The position numbers and the translations under genes were made by a program. Shown here in pieces: positions 31,779-33,382 of a stretch of 33,382 nt of DNA. Each line of letters opens with the position of its first letter. The stretch's first letter is position 1. This DNA is from Campylobacteraceae bacterium (GTDB lineage: Bacteria > Campylobacterota > Campylobacteria > Campylobacterales > Sulfurovaceae). The stretch is taken from assembly GCA_027055805.1 (NCBI GenBank), contig JALUMR010000081.1, positions 1 through 33,382 of the forward strand, read 5' to 3'. Under the pieces are notes generated by a model, which worked only from the letters and a program-made list of their open reading frames with translations, did no database searches and was not told the DNA's origin.

Positions 31779-32915
31779 ATGTCAGCAACTAGAGAAATCA
31801 TTTCAAGTGGTAACGAACTAGCAGCCATTGCATCAGTAGATGCAGGATGTATGTTTTTTGGAGGATACCCATTAACACCATCAAGTGAAGTTATGCACGT
31901 AATCTCTGACCTTTTACCAAAAATTGGTGGGGCAGCAATTCAGATGGAAGATGAAATTGCAGGTGTAGCAGCAGCAATTGGTGCAGGTATGTCAGGTGTT
32001 AGAACCATGACAGCAACATCAGGACCTGGTATTTCACTTAAAGCTGAAAACCTTGGACTTGCTCAAATGTGTGAAGTACCATTGGTTGTTATCAATGTTA
32101 TGAGAGGTGGTCCATCAACTGGTCTTCCAACACGTGTATCTCAAGGGGATGTTGCTCAGGCAAAAAACCCATCACATGGTGACTACAAATCTATTACAGT
32201 TTGTGCAGGAAACCTTGCTGAGTGTTATACTGAAACAGTAAGAGCATTTAACTTAGCAGATAGATTTATGCAACCTGTATTTGTCTTATTAGATGAGACT
32301 ATTGGACACATGCATGCAAAAGCTGAGATTCCTACAGTAGAAGCAGTAAAAGCAGGAATTGTTCCTAGAAAAACATTTGATGGTGCTCCAGAGGATTACC
32401 TTCCTTATGGTGTAGAGCAAGACCAACCAGCAGTACTAAATCCAATGTTTACAGGGTACAGATACCACTATACAGGTCTTCACCATGATGGTTCAGGTTT
32501 CCCAACTGAAGAGATTGAGACTTGTAGAAAACTGATTGACAGACTTTTCCAAAAAGTTGAAAAATATACCGATGAGATTGAGTCAAATGAAGAGTATATG
32601 GTAGATGATGCTGAGATTCTTATTGTTGGTTATGGTTCAGCTTCATTAGCGATTAAAGAGGCAATTAATATGCTTAGAAAAGATGGTGTCAAAGTTGGTA
32701 TGTTTAGACCAATTACACTTTGGCCATCTCCTGAGACTAGAATGCATGAGCTTGGACAAAAATTTGACAAAGTTCTCTCTGTTGAGCTTAACCAAGGTCA
32801 ATACCTAGAAGAAGTACAACGAAGTATGGGAAGATTGGATATTGCAAAATTGACTAAAACAAATGGTCGTCCATTCTCTCCAAGTGATATTATTCAAAAA
32901 GTGAAGGAGCTATAA
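31779..32915 (+). CDS. oorA: 2-oxoglutarate:ferredoxin oxidoreductase, alpha subunit
   Basis: The 378 aa alpha subunit holds the pyruvate/oxoacid-ferredoxin N-terminal domain (about 1-180; FFGGYPLTPSSEVMH, EDEIAGVAAAIGAGMSG, TMTATSGPGISLKAENLG) and the C-terminal transketolase-like domain (about 240-378; ILIVGYGSASLAIKEA, VGMFRPITLWPSPE). GGPSTGLPTRVSQGDVAQAK is the substrate-side signature, in part, that separates KorA/OorA from PorA in my recollection. ATG-31779 immediately follows the oorD stop, with AAGGAGG upstream. oorB follows with 1 nt between. Confidence 0.95.
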   Translation: MSATREIISSGNELAAIASVDAGCMFFGGYPLTPSSEVMHVISDLLPKIGGAAIQMEDEIAGVAAAIGAGMSGVRTMTATSGPGISLKAENLGLAQMCEVPLVVINVMRGGPSTGLPTRVSQGDVAQAKNPSHGDYKSITVCAGNLAECYTETVRAFNLADRFMQPVFVLLDETIGHMHAKAEIPTVEAVKAGIVPRKTFDGAPEDYLPYGVEQDQPAVLNPMFTGYRYHYTGLHHDGSGFPTEEIETCRKLIDRLFQKVEKYTDEIESNEEYMVDDAEILIVGYGSASLAIKEAINMLRKDGVKVGMFRPITLWPSPETRMHELGQKFDKVLSVELNQGQYLEEVQRSMGRLDIAKLTKTNGRPFSPSDIIQKVKEL

Positions 32916-32916
32916 G

Positions 32917-33382
32917 ATGGCATTTAATTATGACAATTATTTAAGAACTGAAAAAATGCCAACACTATGGTGTTGGGGATGTGGTGATGGTATCATCTTA
33001 AAATCATTTATCCGTGCCGTTGAAAAAATTGGATGGGAAAAAGATGATGTGTGTATTGTTTCAGGAATTGGATGTTCAGGAAGATTCTCTTCTTATGTAG
33101 ACTTCAACACTGTACATACTACTCATGGACGAACCATTGCATTTGCAACAGGTATTAAACTGGCTAACCCAGACAAACATGTTGTCTGTGTAGCAGGTGA
33201 TGGTGATGGTCTTGCTATTGGTGGTAACCATACTATTCATGGTTGTAGAAGAAATATTGATATGACAATGATTCTTATTAACAACTTTATTTATGGATTA
33301 ACCAATTCACAAACAAGTCCAACAACACCACAAGGTATGTGGACAGTGTCTCAAAAAGCAGGGAATATTGACCCAACTTTTG
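32917..33382 (+). CDS. oorB: 2-oxoglutarate:ferredoxin oxidoreductase, beta subunit (3' truncated by window)
   Basis: The frame is open from ATG-32917 to the end of the window (155 codons), so the ORF track omitted it. It binds thiamine diphosphate: LWCWGCGDG at 18-26 (cluster/TPP region), SGIGCSGRF, then the TPP-Mg motif GDGDGLAIGGNH ending in the conserved NN (INNFIYGLTNSQTSPTTPQG in part). GAAGGAG lies just upstream, and it starts 1 nt after the oorA stop. The full subunit is expected to be near 280 aa, with oorC following outside the window. Thiamine supply by thiSG at the other end of the window is relevant but probably coincidental. Confidence 0.94.
   Translation, partial: MAFNYDNYLRTEKMPTLWCWGCGDGIILKSFIRAVEKIGWEKDDVCIVSGIGCSGRFSSYVDFNTVHTTHGRTIAFATGIKLANPDKHVVCVAGDGDGLAIGGNHTIHGCRRNIDMTMILINNFIYGLTNSQTSPTTPQGMWTVSQKAGNIDPTF

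Noticed and set aside
1-33382. CRISPR array or prophage
   Set aside because: No regularly spaced direct repeats of 25-40 bp, no cas genes, integrase, capsid or terminase genes are seen.

Overview
The window is an AT-rich chromosomal segment that most resembles a free-living Campylobacterota (Epsilonproteobacteria), of the Sulfurovum/Sulfurimonas chemolithoautotroph type. The reasons are a fused IspD-IspF protein, an HP1021-type orphan response regulator next to an ATP-sulfurylase-like gene and pgpA (the order I recall from Campylobacter Cj1607-Cj1610), an mfd-bactofilin-folC-lptE block that recalls the Helicobacter mfd-ccmA-csd-folC region, and an oorDAB 2-oxoglutarate:ferredoxin oxidoreductase operon of the kind used in the reductive TCA cycle. 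The species call is inference; no rRNA or other marker is present.

Layout. 1-4695 (+): the end of thiS and thiG (thiazole synthesis), then a tight operon ispDF - HP1021 homolog - ATP-sulfurylase-like - pgpA with overlapping genes. 4851-9291 (-): a membrane protein/GTPase pair (DUF2868 and GTPase-DUF3482), a LicD-like nucleotidyltransferase and purU. 9413-12522: a patatin-like hydrolase (-), a small DUF6172-type protein (+) and acetyl-CoA synthetase (-). 12729-15593 (-): leuB, leuD, a YmdB-type phosphoesterase and a small lipoprotein. 15645-18334: an accessory island with an AbiEi/AbiEii toxin-antitoxin pair, a TPR-gene fragment fused edge to edge to a truncated ISAs1-type transposase, and a 139-bp MITE with a clear 8-bp target duplication. 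18365-25680 (-): a DksA/TraR-type protein, xth, a 475-bp gene-free structured region, a degenerate Mrr-like nuclease, mfd, bactofilin, folC and lptE. 25858-28865 (+): a LolA-like periplasmic protein and an MMPL/RND exporter behind a promoter with an operator-like palindrome. 28850-31070 (-): cbiB and cobQ. 31446-33382 (+): oorD, oorA and the start of oorB, which runs off the window.

Most genes are housekeeping: isoprenoid precursors, thiamine, leucine, folate, cobalamin, phospholipid and LPS assembly, repair, and central carbon entry (Acs and Oor both feed or use acyl-CoA). The points most worth a second look are: the ATP-sulfurylase family protein that has lost the residues expected to bind sulfate and ATP; the cysteine-free, Asp-less HP1021 homolog whose operon is preceded by two inverted HP1021-type boxes; the DUF2868/DUF3482 pair, whose GTPase carries a glycine-zipper segment; a 14-bp perfect inverted repeat linking the end of ymdB to the leuD ribosome binding site; the MITE and REP-like palindromes; and the palindrome straddling the promoter of the LolA-like/MMPL operon. 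I did not find a clear-cut new defence system, CRISPR array, tRNA, rRNA or riboswitch.
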